Part shown: positions 18,967 through 26,588 of the stretch, in pieces
Layout: the number at the start of each line of letters is the position of its first letter
Position numbering within the stretch: position 1 is the first letter of the stretch
DNA from: Actinophytocola sp044466355
GTDB taxonomy: Bacteria; Actinomycetota; Actinomycetes; Mycobacteriales; Pseudonocardiaceae
Length of the DNA stretch: 64,000 nucleotides
Assembly: GCF_044466355.1 (NCBI RefSeq)
Contig: NZ_JBITMQ010000005.1
Coordinates: forward strand, 248,001 to 312,000
Direction: 5' to 3'
Program-made: the position numbers and the translations under genes
Notes under the pieces: generated by a model
The model's database searches: none
The model's input: the letters and a program-made list of their open reading frames with translations, nothing else
What the model was told of the DNA's origin: nothing

Positions 18967-19674
18967 TCAGCGCGCCAGAACCAGGTACGCGAGGCCCAGT
19001 ACGCCCCGGTACACGGTCAGGTATTCGCGTTCCCGTGCGTCCTCCCGTTCCTTGACCTCCGCCGCACGCGGGTCGTCCGGGTTGGCCAGTAGCCATTCGC
19101 GGACGCCCGCACGGTGCCGGGACTCGAAGTCGTCCCACTCGTGCTGGTCGGCGGTGCTCATGTGGAGCACCTGCCACCCGGTTTCGCCGCAGGCCGCGAC
19201 CAGGTCGGCGAGCGGCAGGACGTCGTCGCCGAAGATGTCCCGGGCGGCCTGGGTGGGGGTGGTCTCCCAGCAGCCGTCGCCGACCAGCACGCGGCCGCTC
19301 GGCACGACCTCCGCGAGCGCGCTGAGCATGGCGCGGCTGCCGCCCAGCGCGTGCGACGAGCCGACGCACAGCGCGCGGTCGGCGGTCCCGCGCCAGGCGG
19401 CCGCCTCCCGCTCGACGAACTTCACGTCCAGTTCCCGGACCAGGGCCGCTCGCCGCCCGCGGTCGAGCCCCGCCGGGTCGGTGTCGACGCCGACGGCTTT
19501 CGTCACTCCTCGCGCGGCCGCCCGCAGCAGCAGCTCACCCCAGCCGCACCCGAGGTCGACGATGGTGTTCGCCGAGGTGAGGTCGAGGTGGTCCAGCAGG
19601 TCGTCCGCGTGGGCCTGGCCGAGCGGGGTGTTCCACACCAGCGCGGAGTACCGCGCGGCGGCGAGCGTGTCCAT
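18967..19674 (-). CDS. Class I SAM-dependent methyltransferase
   Basis: A 235-residue protein. Motif I is TIVDLGCGWGELLLRAA, followed by VGVDTDPAGLDRGRRA (acidic motif II), ADRALCVGSSHALGG and SGRVLVGDGCWETTPT. This is a Rossmann methyltransferase of the Methyltransf_25/UbiE-like type acting on a small molecule. Its ATG overlaps the stop of the upstream GNAT gene (TGATG), so the two are translationally coupled, an arrangement seen for modifying or resistance enzymes. The last hydrophobic residues (VYRGVLGLAYLVLAR) are a normal amphipathic C-terminus. The substrate is unknown. Confidence 0.85.
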   Translation of the reverse strand: MDTLAAARYSALVWNTPLGQAHADDLLDHLDLTSANTIVDLGCGWGELLLRAAARGVTKAVGVDTDPAGLDRGRRAALVRELDVKFVEREAAAWRGTADRALCVGSSHALGGSRAMLSALAEVVPSGRVLVGDGCWETTPTQAARDIFGDDVLPLADLVAACGETGWQVLHMSTADQHEWDDFESRHRAGVREWLLANPDDPRAAEVKEREDAREREYLTVYRGVLGLAYLVLAR

Positions 19675-20576
19675 CACTGCAGATAGACCCTTTCCTGGGT
19701 GATCGGGTAACCGGCCTTGGCGAAGGTGGCCGCCATGGGCGTGTTGGTGGTGTCGGTCTCGGCGACGATCTCGTCGACGCCCTCCTCGACCAACAGGTGC
19801 GTGGCCTCGACGAGCAGGTCGTGGGCGTAGCCGTGCCCGCGCTGTTCCGGCACGACACCGATGATGCCGATGACCGGGTTCGCGTGGTTGCGGCCGGGCA
19901 CGCTCAGCCCGACGAGGTCGCCGTCCGGCGTGTACGCGAGCCGCCACCACGAGCGCGGCGACGGCATCCAGTTGAGGAACGCCAGCTCGTCCCGGGCGGC
20001 CGCGTCGACGCCGTCCTTGTCGCGGGTGCGCCGCTCGTGCGCGTCGAGCGACCCGACGACGATCCGCCGGAGCACGTCGAGGATCCGCTCGTCGTCCGGT
20101 TCCGGCCGGAAGACGAGACGGTTCGGCCGCGCGGGCAGCCCGTCGGCGGGCGTCCACCGGTACCGCAGCCGTTCCACGAACGGCGTCATGCCCGCGCGTT
20201 CCGCCACGTCGATCCGCCGTTCGGCGGCGTCGCGGACGTCGGGCAGGTCCCGCCAGCCGGGTGGCAGGAGCAGGCAGTACTCGATGCCGAACCCGGCCTT
20301 CCGCAGCAGTGCGACGGCGGCGTCGTCCTCGCCGTCGGCGAAGTCGAGCCAGTCGAGCGCCTTGGGTTCGTCGTCGTCGGGCCCACCCCACCAGGCGGCA
20401 CGCGCGACGACGGTGCCGTCGCGGAGGGCCACCCAGGTCCACTCGGGACGGTACTGGCCGAGTGCGGCCAGCTCGAGGTAGTCCCGGCCGAAGCTCTGGA
20501 CGCCGACGAGCGCCTTGCCGGTCATGGAGAGGAAGAGGTGTTCTTCACCCGCGGCGAGCGGGCGGAGTTCCAGCAT
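19674..20576 (-). CDS. GNAT family N-acetyltransferase
   Basis: A 300-residue protein, about twice the length of a single GNAT domain. The N-terminal half (LELRPLAAGEEHLFLSM onward) has an incomplete GNAT-like pattern. The C-terminal half carries the acetyl-CoA loop IGIIGVVPEQRGHGYAHDLL and the following AETDTTNTPMAATFAKAGY. It overlaps the methyltransferase start (TGATG) and is preceded by a 24-codon ORF only 10 nt upstream, which could regulate it. The acceptor is unknown; antibiotic or amine acetylation are possible. Tandem or fused GNAT architecture is common in actinomycetes. Confidence 0.85.
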   Translation of the reverse strand: MLELRPLAAGEEHLFLSMTGKALVGVQSFGRDYLELAALGQYRPEWTWVALRDGTVVARAAWWGGPDDDEPKALDWLDFADGEDDAAVALLRKAGFGIEYCLLLPPGWRDLPDVRDAAERRIDVAERAGMTPFVERLRYRWTPADGLPARPNRLVFRPEPDDERILDVLRRIVVGSLDAHERRTRDKDGVDAAARDELAFLNWMPSPRSWWRLAYTPDGDLVGLSVPGRNHANPVIGIIGVVPEQRGHGYAHDLLVEATHLLVEEGVDEIVAETDTTNTPMAATFAKAGYPITQERVYLQ

Positions 20577-20586
20577 GTGCGGTTCC

Positions 20587-20661
20587 TTACGGGAGGACCG
20601 TGCTCCCCCGCGCGGACGCCCGGAATACGAGGTGGGAGCACGTGATCGTCGTGGCGGTCAT
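20587..20661 (-). CDS. Candidate 24-residue leader peptide upstream of the GNAT/methyltransferase pair
   Basis: An ATG at 20661 follows a near-ideal Shine-Dalgarno sequence (GAGGAGGTGAGGGC). The product starts MTATTITCSHLVFRASA and ends RGSTVLP, with a TAA stop 10 nt before the GNAT ATG. No family is recognised. A strong ribosome site on a very short ORF directly in front of a coupled GNAT-methyltransferase pair is the usual look of a translated leader that controls the downstream genes by ribosome stalling or attenuation. The single Cys and several Thr, Ser and Arg residues do not point to one obvious effector. Confidence 0.5.
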   Translation of the reverse strand: MTATTITCSHLVFRASARGSTVLP

Positions 20662-21098
20662 GCCCTCACCTCCTCTCGGCCGTTGGGCGTGGGTACAGGT
20701 AACCACACCGGTCAACTCCTTTCCGGCGTCGGGTTTCGCGGGGTCAGGCGCGGGTGCGCATGGGATCCGGCACAGCATCGCTGTGCAGGCCAGGCAGGGC
20801 GCGACTCGACAAAGGCCAGTAAGACACGGCGCATCGACGCACGGCCCGCAGGCTCCGTCCGGCAGGGCATTGCCCGGCAGGGCGCTGTCCGGCAGGGCGC
20901 TGCCTGGCAAGGCACGGCCCCGCAAGGCAACACTCTCAAAGCGCCGTCCGGTGAGGCGCGGCCGACAACGTGCGGCCGCATGGGCAGCGAGTCGCGGACT
21001 GAGGTGCGTTGGGGTCCGAAGCGCTGTCGGGCCACGGCGTGGTGCGGCACTGCCCCGGTGGCCGGGCTCGGAGATCGTCCCCGCCCGGCCACCGCGAG
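20662..21098. other. Intergenic region of 437 nt with no convincing gene
   Basis: Open frames here on both strands are long only because stops are rare at high GC; they show repetitive Ala/Arg/Gly/Pro content and no family motif. The stretch contains a 15-bp degenerate tandem repeat (20861-20935) and must hold the promoter of the leader/GNAT/methyltransferase unit near 20670-20760. A related GGCAGGGCG motif lies near 20789. Confidence 0.5.
20861..20935. repeat. Five tandem copies of a degenerate 15-bp unit
   Basis: Units: GGCAGGGCATTGCCC, GGCAGGGCGCTGTCC, GGCAGGGCGCTGCCT, GGCAAGGCACGGCCC and CGCAAGGCAACACTC. The first is itself close to an inverted repeat. Decay increases toward the right end. 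It sits about 200-275 nt upstream of the leader ORF start. Confidence 0.7.
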
Positions 21099-21305
21099 CT
21101 AGGCGGCGTCAGGTTCCGGCCCCTCGGAATCCGGGACGTCGGGTGTGGGTTCTTCTGTGGTCCTCTCTCTCGCTGCCAGGTGGGCGAGTTTGGCCGCGTG
21201 CCGGGCACGGAGGCCGTGCTGGCGGCGTTCCTCGAACGCGGCGCGTTCGGCTGCTCGAGCCGCGCGCCGTGCGCGCAGTTCGGCCACGCGGACGGCGGCG
21301 CTCAT
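21099..21305 (-). CDS. Small Arg/Ala-rich hypothetical protein
   Basis: A 68-residue product from the ATG at 21305. Residues 1-45 are an Ala/Arg/Glu-rich, likely single long helix (VAELRARRAARAAERAAFEE), followed by an acidic Pro-rich tail ending GPEPDAA. No family is recognised. It starts 15 nt after the SnoaL-like gene on the same strand, which favours co-transcription and a real gene, but the composition would also arise by chance in such GC-rich DNA. Treat as tentative. Confidence 0.4.
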   Translation of the reverse strand: MSAAVRVAELRARRAARAAERAAFEERRQHGLRARHAAKLAHLAARERTTEEPTPDVPDSEGPEPDAA

Positions 21306-21320
21306 CGCGCCGCCTCGCGG

Positions 21321-21683
21321 TCACGGGATGAACGTGGGCTGGTCCACGGCCCATAACCAGCAGCCGTCGGGCTGGCGGTGGGCGATCTCCACCGTCACCC
21401 CACCCGTGGGCAACTCCGTCGCGGTCAGTGCCACATCACCGCTCACCAGCGGCGCGCGTTGCCTGCCAGGCGACAGCACCGGGGACGACGCCAGGAAATC
21501 CTCGTAGACCGCACGGATCTCTGCGTGGCCGGATGCGATCGTGCCCTCGGGAAACGCCAGCACCGCGTTCGGTTCGTACAGGGCCACCAAGCCCTCGACG
21601 TCACCGGCGTTCGCGCGGTCCACGAAGAACGTGGCCAGGTCGTTGGGCTCGGTGGCCTTCGGCCGGTTCGTGATGGCTGCCAT
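21321..21683 (-). CDS. SnoaL/NTF2-like (DUF4440-type) small protein
   Basis: A 120-residue protein from the ATG at 21683. The alpha+beta cone fold of the NTF2-like family is indicated by DLATFFVDRANAGDVEGLVAL, YEPNAVLAFPEGTIASG, AEIRAVYEDFLAS and the strand-rich end GGVTVEIAHRQPDGCWLWAV. Such proteins are small ligand-binding or isomerase-like domains, and no catalytic residues are obvious. A TTG 30 nt upstream could extend it by ten residues, but the ATG fits the family better. Confidence 0.78.
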   Translation of the reverse strand: MAAITNRPKATEPNDLATFFVDRANAGDVEGLVALYEPNAVLAFPEGTIASGHAEIRAVYEDFLASSPVLSPGRQRAPLVSGDVALTATELPTGGVTVEIAHRQPDGCWLWAVDQPTFIP

Positions 21684-21725
21684 GCACCGCAGACTGCCAT
21701 CGGGCACCGACAATTCCGGGCGTCC

Positions 21726-22559
21726 TCACTCGCCCGCCAGTGCCGCCCAGCGTTCCCGCGCCGCGGCGCGCCAGCGGACGTGCAGTTCGTTGAACAACGC
21801 CGTGGCCGTGGTGCCCGTCCACTTCGGGGGCAGCAGCGCCGACGGCAACTGCGGGTCGAGGAACGGGAAGCGCCGCCACTCGTGCACCAGCATGGTCTGC
21901 GCGCGCAGCACCTCGTCGGGTGTCGTGGGGGACAGGTCGCCGAACTCGTCGATGAACCGCTGGTACCGCGTGCCGACGTCCGCGAGGTCCCACGCCGACG
22001 TCACCATCGACCGCTCCGACCCGAGCGCGCCGTAGTTCGCCAGGAACGACATGGCCTGCGACGACAGGTCCAGCTCGTCCAGGATCACCTTCGCGTGCGC
22101 CTCCGCCGACGCGTGCGGCGTGATCCACACCCCGGCGGTCGGCGAACCGAAACCCGCCCAGCTCAGCCGTGTCCGCAGCTTGTGCCGCAGGTCGCGCATC
22201 GACTCCGGCACCGACACCAGCACGACCAGCCACTGCCCGTCCCACTCGCGTGAGCCGCTGCCGAAGCCGTAGATCCTGGCCGCGCCCTCGGCCAGCAGAC
22301 GCCGGCCCGGGTCGGTCAGCGACCAGCGCACCCGCCTGCCGACGCGGTCGGACCGCAGCCATCCCTCCGCGGCCGTGCGGGCCAGCGCCTGCCGTGCCGC
22401 CTTCTCCTCCACGTCGAACAACGCGAGCACGTCCACGAGCGTCGACGTCCACACCGGTGCGTTCGACGGCAGCACGTACTCGCCGAGCAGCGTCGTCAAC
22501 AACGACCGCGCGCTGCCGCCGCTGACCTCCCGGCGTCGGCTGACCACCGGCTCAGTCAT
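21726..22559 (-). CDS. PaaX family transcriptional regulator
   Basis: A 277-residue protein from the ATG at 22559 with GGGGGA upstream. It has the PaaX layout: an N-terminal winged helix (SARSLLTTLLGEYVLP, then LVDVLALFDVEEKAARQALA), a central domain (WLVVLVSVPESMRDLRHKLR and GVWITPHASAEA) and the C-terminal part with WDLADVGTRYQRFIDEF. PaaX in Escherichia coli represses phenylacetate catabolism and is released by phenylacetyl-CoA. No paa genes are next to it here. It might control the nearby enoyl-CoA hydratase or the box operon, but that is inference. Confidence 0.9.
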   Translation of the reverse strand: MTEPVVSRRREVSGGSARSLLTTLLGEYVLPSNAPVWTSTLVDVLALFDVEEKAARQALARTAAEGWLRSDRVGRRVRWSLTDPGRRLLAEGAARIYGFGSGSREWDGQWLVVLVSVPESMRDLRHKLRTRLSWAGFGSPTAGVWITPHASAEAHAKVILDELDLSSQAMSFLANYGALGSERSMVTSAWDLADVGTRYQRFIDEFGDLSPTTPDEVLRAQTMLVHEWRRFPFLDPQLPSALLPPKWTGTTATALFNELHVRWRAAARERWAALAGE

Positions 22560-22575
22560 GGATGCTCCCCCCACG

Positions 22576-23106
22576 TCAGAACAGTGTCGGTGGAAGATAT
22601 CCCTCGAGGGTCAGCAATCGCCGCTTCGACTCGACCCCGGTGCCGCCGCTGAACCCGCCGAGGCCGTCGCCCGCGACCACCCGGTGGCACGGCACGACGA
22701 TCGGGATCGGGTTGCTGCCCATGATCGCCCCGATGCCGCGCGGCGGTATGCCGGAACCGCTGCGTGCCGCCAGCTCCCCGTAGGTGACGACCTTGCCGTA
22801 GGGGACGGTCGAGTACAGCGTGCCCAGCACCCGGCGCTGCGCCTCGGACATCAGCCGCCAGTCCACCTCGATGTCGAACTCCCGCAGCTCACCGGCGAAG
22901 TACCGGGAGAGCTGCGTGCGGATGCCGTCCGTGCGTGCCGGGGTCGGCGACTCCCGCAGCCCCAGCCGTGCGGCGATCGCGGCCCGGATGTGCGGTGAGT
23001 CCGAGAAGGCGGTGGCCACCAGACCGTCGGCGGTGACCGCCGCCAGCACGTCGCCCAGCTCCGTCGGCACACTGCCGAACGCGACCGTGTCAGCGCTGTC
23101 CACCAT
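22576..23106 (-). CDS. ogt: Methylated-DNA--protein-cysteine S-methyltransferase
   Basis: A 176-residue protein. The DNA-repair domain has the active-site motif IPIVVPCHRVVAGDG (nucleophilic Cys in PCHR), preceded by VPYGKVVTYGELAARSG and IMGSNP, and followed by GGFSGGTGVESKRRLLTLEG. It removes alkyl groups from O6-alkylguanine and O4-alkylthymine by suicide transfer to the Cys. The N-terminal half is a typical diverged RNase H-like domain. It lies 16 nt upstream of the PaaX-like gene on the same strand, so they may be co-transcribed, though no functional link is evident. Confidence 0.93.
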   Translation of the reverse strand: MVDSADTVAFGSVPTELGDVLAAVTADGLVATAFSDSPHIRAAIAARLGLRESPTPARTDGIRTQLSRYFAGELREFDIEVDWRLMSEAQRRVLGTLYSTVPYGKVVTYGELAARSGSGIPPRGIGAIMGSNPIPIVVPCHRVVAGDGLGGFSGGTGVESKRRLLTLEGYLPPTLF

Positions 23107-23140
23107 CCGGCCATTATGCGCACGCCGAGTAGGCCAAACG

Positions 23141-23392
23141 CTAGGCCGACTGTTCCGAGTCCCCGAGCCGGGGGAACGGCGAGGTGGAGAAGACCACCTC
23201 GACCGCCACCCCGAAGTACTCGGCGATCCGCAGGGCGAGGAACAGCGACGGGCTGTACTCGCCGCGCTCCAGGTACCCGATCGTCTGGTAGTGGACACCG
23301 AGCGCGTCCGCCAGCTGCCGGCGCGACACCCCGCGTTCGACGCGGAGCATCGCGATCCGGTTGTAGATCGTCTCGTTGGTCTTGCCTGTCAT
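23141..23392 (-). CDS. Small Xre-family HTH regulator coupled to an ABC exporter
   Basis: An 83-residue protein. Its helix-turn-helix is NRIAMLRVERGVSRRQLADA, then LGVHYQTIGYLERGEYSPSLFLALRIAEYFGV, a short single-domain Xre regulator. The start overlaps the permease stop by 4 nt (ATGA), making it the third gene of an ATPase-permease-regulator operon. Regulators of this compact type often sit with ABC-2 exporters and probably control that operon. No effector domain is present. Confidence 0.88.
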   Translation of the reverse strand: MTGKTNETIYNRIAMLRVERGVSRRQLADALGVHYQTIGYLERGEYSPSLFLALRIAEYFGVAVEVVFSTSPFPRLGDSEQSA

Positions 23393-24231
23393 GTCACCCG
23401 CTGCATGGCCTTTTCGCGACGCTCGGCGACGCTCGAGCCGGACTCGCGGCGTGCCATCCTGCGCAACACCATAGGGGCCACGAGCAGGCCGGCCACCGCC
23501 CAGGCGCCGAGCACGCCCAGTGTCTCCAGGTGCCGCCACGACTCGCCGATCTCCACCGCGGCCAGGTTGTCCGGCAGCATCGCCGACCGCATGCCCAGGC
23601 CCAGCCAGTAGATGGGGAACACCTGCGCGAGGCCCTGCACCCACTCCGGCATCGAGCTGATCGGGTAGAAGATCCCGGAGATCGCGACCAGCCCCATCAC
23701 GGGCAGCATGAGCAGCCCGGAGTTGCGCGGGTTGGAGAACATCGACCCGGCGACCGCGCCGAGCGGCAGCGTCGCGACGAGCCCGATGACGACCACCCAG
23801 ACGAGCGTGAACCAGTCCATCGAGATGCCGTCCAGCATGAACAGGCTCGGGATCAGCACGAACAGCTGGGCGACCACGGTCATCCCGGACACCGTCACGA
23901 TCTTGCCGATCAGGTACCCGAGCATGCCGTTCGGCACGGCCTTGGCGCGCAGCAGCGTGCCGTCCTCGCGTTCCACGGCCAGCTGCATCATCAGCGTGAC
24001 GAGCCCGCCGAACGCGATGCCCATGCCGATGATGCTCGGCAGGGTCCGCGAGCCGAGTGAGAACGTCGTGCCCGGCACGGTCGAGTCGCGCATGAAGAAC
24101 ATGACGATCAGGAAGATGACCGTGGGGAACAGGTAGTTCCACAGGTCCTGGCCGTTGGTCAGGGTCTGGCGGACCTCGGCGCGGCCCCGTGCGAGGCCCG
24201 CGCGCGCGGCCGCCAGTGTGGGATTGGTCAT
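23389..24231 (-). CDS. ABC-2 type exporter permease
   Basis: A 280-residue permease with six hydrophobic segments: WNYLFPTVIFLIVMFFM, ITIME-like IIGMGIAFGGLVTLMMQLAV, VTVSGMTVVAQLFVLIPSLF, WFTLVWVVVIGLVATLPLGA, LLMLPVMGLVAISGIFYPIS and LGVLGAWAVAGLLVAPMVL. The loop EREDGTLLRAKAVPNGML between helices 2 and 3 is the ABC-2 signature. It forms the membrane part with the ATPase encoded just upstream (4-nt overlap). The likely function is export of a drug, lipid or peptide; the substrate is unknown. Confidence 0.9.
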   Translation of the reverse strand: MTNPTLAAARAGLARGRAEVRQTLTNGQDLWNYLFPTVIFLIVMFFMRDSTVPGTTFSLGSRTLPSIIGMGIAFGGLVTLMMQLAVEREDGTLLRAKAVPNGMLGYLIGKIVTVSGMTVVAQLFVLIPSLFMLDGISMDWFTLVWVVVIGLVATLPLGAVAGSMFSNPRNSGLLMLPVMGLVAISGIFYPISSMPEWVQGLAQVFPIYWLGLGMRSAMLPDNLAAVEIGESWRHLETLGVLGAWAVAGLLVAPMVLRRMARRESGSSVAERREKAMQRVT

Positions 24232-25196
24232 CGGGTCACCACCTCGAACTCGCGCACCGCGTCCTCCTGCTTGCCCGCCTCGAACTGCCGCACCATCGCC
24301 ATGTAGGTGTCCTCCAGGCTCGCGCGGCGCACCTCCAGGTCGGCGAGCCGGTCGTCGTGCTCGCGGAAGAGCTGCCGCACGAACTCGGTCGCGTCGGTCG
24401 TCGAGTGCACGAACCGCTGCCCGTCGACCGTCCACTTCACCTCGGCCTCGGTCGACATGCGGCGGGCCAGCTCGTCGGCGGACCCGTCGGCGATGATCGC
24501 GCCGCCCGCGAGGATCAGGATCCGGTCGGCGAGCTTCTCGGCCTCGTCCAGGTCGTGCGTGGTCAGCAGGATCGTCGTCTCGGCGTCGGCGAGCCGGTGC
24601 ACGAGGTCGTGGAACTCCCGGCGCGCCTCCGGGTCGAACCCCGCGGTCGGCTCGTCGAGGAACAGCAGCTCCGGCCGTCCGACGATGCCGATCGCGACGT
24701 CAAGCCTGCGGCGCTGACCGCCGGAGAGGCGGGAGATCTTCTTGTCGGCGTGTTCGGTGAGGCCGACCGCGGCCACCAGCTCGTCGACGTCCCACGGCCG
24801 CGTGATGCGGTCCGTGCTGTAGGGCGCGTAGTAGAGCCCCAGGTGCGCCAGCAGCTCGCGGACCTTCCACTTGCCGTGGTCCCGCCAGGACTGGAGCACG
24901 ACCCCCAGCCGCGCCCGCCAGTTCTCGTCCCCACGGGCCGGGTCGACACCCAGCACGCTGACGTCCCCCGCCGAGCGCATCCGGAACCCCTCGAGAATTT
25001 CGATGGTCGTCGTCTTGCCCGCCCCGTTCGGGCCAAGCAACGCGACCACCTCGCCCGGCTGGGCGGTGAAGTTCACCCCGGTCAGCACGTCCTTCGTGCC
25101 GTACCGCATCCGCAAGTCACGGACGTCGAGCACGTTCCCCTCGGTCGCAGGCTGAGTCCCCCTCGCCTGCGCCTCCGCGTGATCAACCACGGCCAC
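24228..25196 (-). CDS. ABC exporter ATPase
   Basis: A 322-residue ATPase with a GTG start supported by GGAGGTGGACC directly upstream. Walker A is LLGPNGAGKTTTIEILEGFR, the Q-loop region VVLQSWRDHGKW, the signature RLSGGQRRRLDVAIGI, Walker B ELLFLDEPTAGFD and the H-loop LTTHDLDEAEKLAD. The C-terminal extension carrying VKWTVDGQRFVHS is seen in DrrA-like ATPases. It is the first gene of the three-gene exporter operon. A CTATCG/CGATAG inverted repeat around the ribosome site (25207-25233) may influence its expression. Confidence 0.92.
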   Translation of the reverse strand: MAVVDHAEAQARGTQPATEGNVLDVRDLRMRYGTKDVLTGVNFTAQPGEVVALLGPNGAGKTTTIEILEGFRMRSAGDVSVLGVDPARGDENWRARLGVVLQSWRDHGKWKVRELLAHLGLYYAPYSTDRITRPWDVDELVAAVGLTEHADKKISRLSGGQRRRLDVAIGIVGRPELLFLDEPTAGFDPEARREFHDLVHRLADAETTILLTTHDLDEAEKLADRILILAGGAIIADGSADELARRMSTEAEVKWTVDGQRFVHSTTDATEFVRQLFREHDDRLADLEVRRASLEDTYMAMVRQFEAGKQEDAVREFEVVTR

Positions 25197-25292
25197 GGTC
25201 CACCTCCTATCGCTCCTCTGCTGCGAACGATAGCAGGTGTACTACATACTGAGGTAGGAGTTATCCGATCTGTTCAGTCCGGTCGCTCGGTG
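25197..25292. promoter_or_regulatory. Promoter region of the ABC exporter operon
   Basis: This 96-nt gap contains a TATGTAGTACACC stretch on the minus strand about 45-55 nt before the GTG, resembling an actinobacterial -10 with overlapping symmetry (GTAGTAC), and the CTATCG/CGATAG inverted repeat bracketing the leader. Either could be the Xre target. Confidence 0.4.
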
Positions 25293-26366
25293 TCAGCGGC
25301 GGCGTTCGGCGCGGAGGGCGATGAACGTGGCCAGGTCCTCGCCGAGGGGTTCGGGGACCGGCAGCAGCCAGTTCTCGTCCGCGCCGCGCAGGCGGAGCGC
25401 GTGGCCGGGCGGCACGGTGATGCTGGTGCCGCTGCTGGCCTGCCAGGTGAGCGGCGCGTCGACGTGCTCGAGACGCGCTGCCGCCAGCTCCGCCCACAGG
25501 ATCTCCTTGCGGACCTTGTTCTTCCCGCCGCCGAGACGGTCCAGCATGAGCCGGTCGCGCCGCACGCGCAGCCGGGCCTGCGAGCCAGGCACCGCGTAGG
25601 GGACCTCCAGCTCGGACGGTACGAGGTCGAGTGCGACCGGGCTGCTCAGCCGCCACAGGGCGAGCCTGCCCAGCAGGTAGTTCAGCCACACGAGGCCCGC
25701 GCCGAGGGCGAGGTTCGGCAGCATCGAGTCGCTCGACCCGAGCAGCACCCCGGGCACCAGCGCCCACACGGCGACCCACAGGCATGCCTTCGGCCAGAGC
25801 GCGAACATCGTCCGGCGGGCCGTGAACACCAGCAGGACGAGAACGGGGACGATCGCCGCGTACGCCATGCCGCCGAGGTCGTCGGTGAACTCCTGCCAGA
25901 ACGTCGGGACCGGGTCGTCGCCCAACGGGAACCGCTCCGCGAACGACACGCTCGCGAACGCGCTCAACGCGACCTGCCCCACGACCGGCAGCGCGGTGGT
26001 GAGGAACAACAGCGGCGCGGCCACGAGCCAGCGGGCGGCCAGGCCCGGGCCCGCGGGCAGTGGCGCGAGGTCCTCGGACGTCTCCAGCTCGCCCGGTGGC
26101 GTGGTGCCCCGGCGCGGCGTGTCGCGGCGTTTCTGGTCCCGTCGCCAGATCAGCAGGCCGGACACCCCGATGCCGCCGAAGAACAGCGTGCCGAGGAGGT
26201 AACCGAACATCCCGCCGACGCCGCGGCTGTCGACGTTCATGGCGTCGCCGACCGCGGGAACCACGGCCCCGACAGCCATGGCGACGCCGACCAACCCCAG
26301 CACACAGCACAGGACCGACGGGATCAGCCATCCCGCTGAACTGGTCCTTTCCTCGCCCCTGACCAT
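25293..26366 (-). CDS. Multi-pass membrane protein of unknown function
   Basis: A 357-residue protein starting at the ATG at 26366 (AAGGGGG upstream; a TTG at 26372 is less likely). Hydrophobic segments: LIPSVLCCVLGLVGVAMAVG, MFGYLLGTLFFGGIGVSGLL, WLVAAPLLFLTTALPVVGQV, AAIVPVLVLLVFTA and ACLWVAVWALVPGVLL, with a C-terminal cytoplasmic beta-rich domain (LRVRRDRLMLDRLGGGKNK and the segment ending LLPVPEPLGEDL). The last part resembles a PH-like domain as found in bacterial membrane proteins. No family name can be given with confidence. Its neighbours on the same strand are the 40-aa peptide and the enoyl-CoA hydratase upstream. Confidence 0.7.
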   Translation of the reverse strand: MVRGEERTSSAGWLIPSVLCCVLGLVGVAMAVGAVVPAVGDAMNVDSRGVGGMFGYLLGTLFFGGIGVSGLLIWRRDQKRRDTPRRGTTPPGELETSEDLAPLPAGPGLAARWLVAAPLLFLTTALPVVGQVALSAFASVSFAERFPLGDDPVPTFWQEFTDDLGGMAYAAIVPVLVLLVFTARRTMFALWPKACLWVAVWALVPGVLLGSSDSMLPNLALGAGLVWLNYLLGRLALWRLSSPVALDLVPSELEVPYAVPGSQARLRVRRDRLMLDRLGGGKNKVRKEILWAELAAARLEHVDAPLTWQASSGTSITVPPGHALRLRGADENWLLPVPEPLGEDLATFIALRAERRR

Positions 26367-26465
26367 CGCCAACCCCCTTCGGCGGGGAGGTTAGCGCTCC
26401 TCGCCGCGACGCGTGGTGGCGAGGAGGGAAAGCAGCGTGGACGTGAACCCGCCGAAGACCGTCCG

Positions 26466-26588
26466 TCACGCCCAGCGCGTCGGCCAACGGGGTATCACCG
26501 CGGCGATTCCCGCCAACAGGCCGACCAGCGCGACGAAGGCGCACAGGAGGATGCCGCCGCCGAGTTTCCTCGGGGTTTCCCGGGTCAT
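26466..26588 (-). CDS. 40-residue membrane peptide coupled to enoyl-CoA hydratase
   Basis: The ATG at 26588 overlaps the enoyl-CoA hydratase stop (ATGA), an arrangement that drives reinitiation. The product is MTRETPRKLGGG, then one hydrophobic helix (ILLCAFVALVGLLAGIAAVI) and PRWPTRWA. The positive N-terminus and single helix suggest a small inner-membrane peptide. No known family. The coupling is the main evidence that it is real. Confidence 0.5.
   Translation of the reverse strand: MTRETPRKLGGGILLCAFVALVGLLAGIAAVIPRWPTRWA

Noticed and set aside
20662..21098. Several open frames with RQG or ALP repeats
   Set aside because: The repeats follow from the 15-bp DNA tandem repeat and are open in several frames; no start site or family supports a protein.
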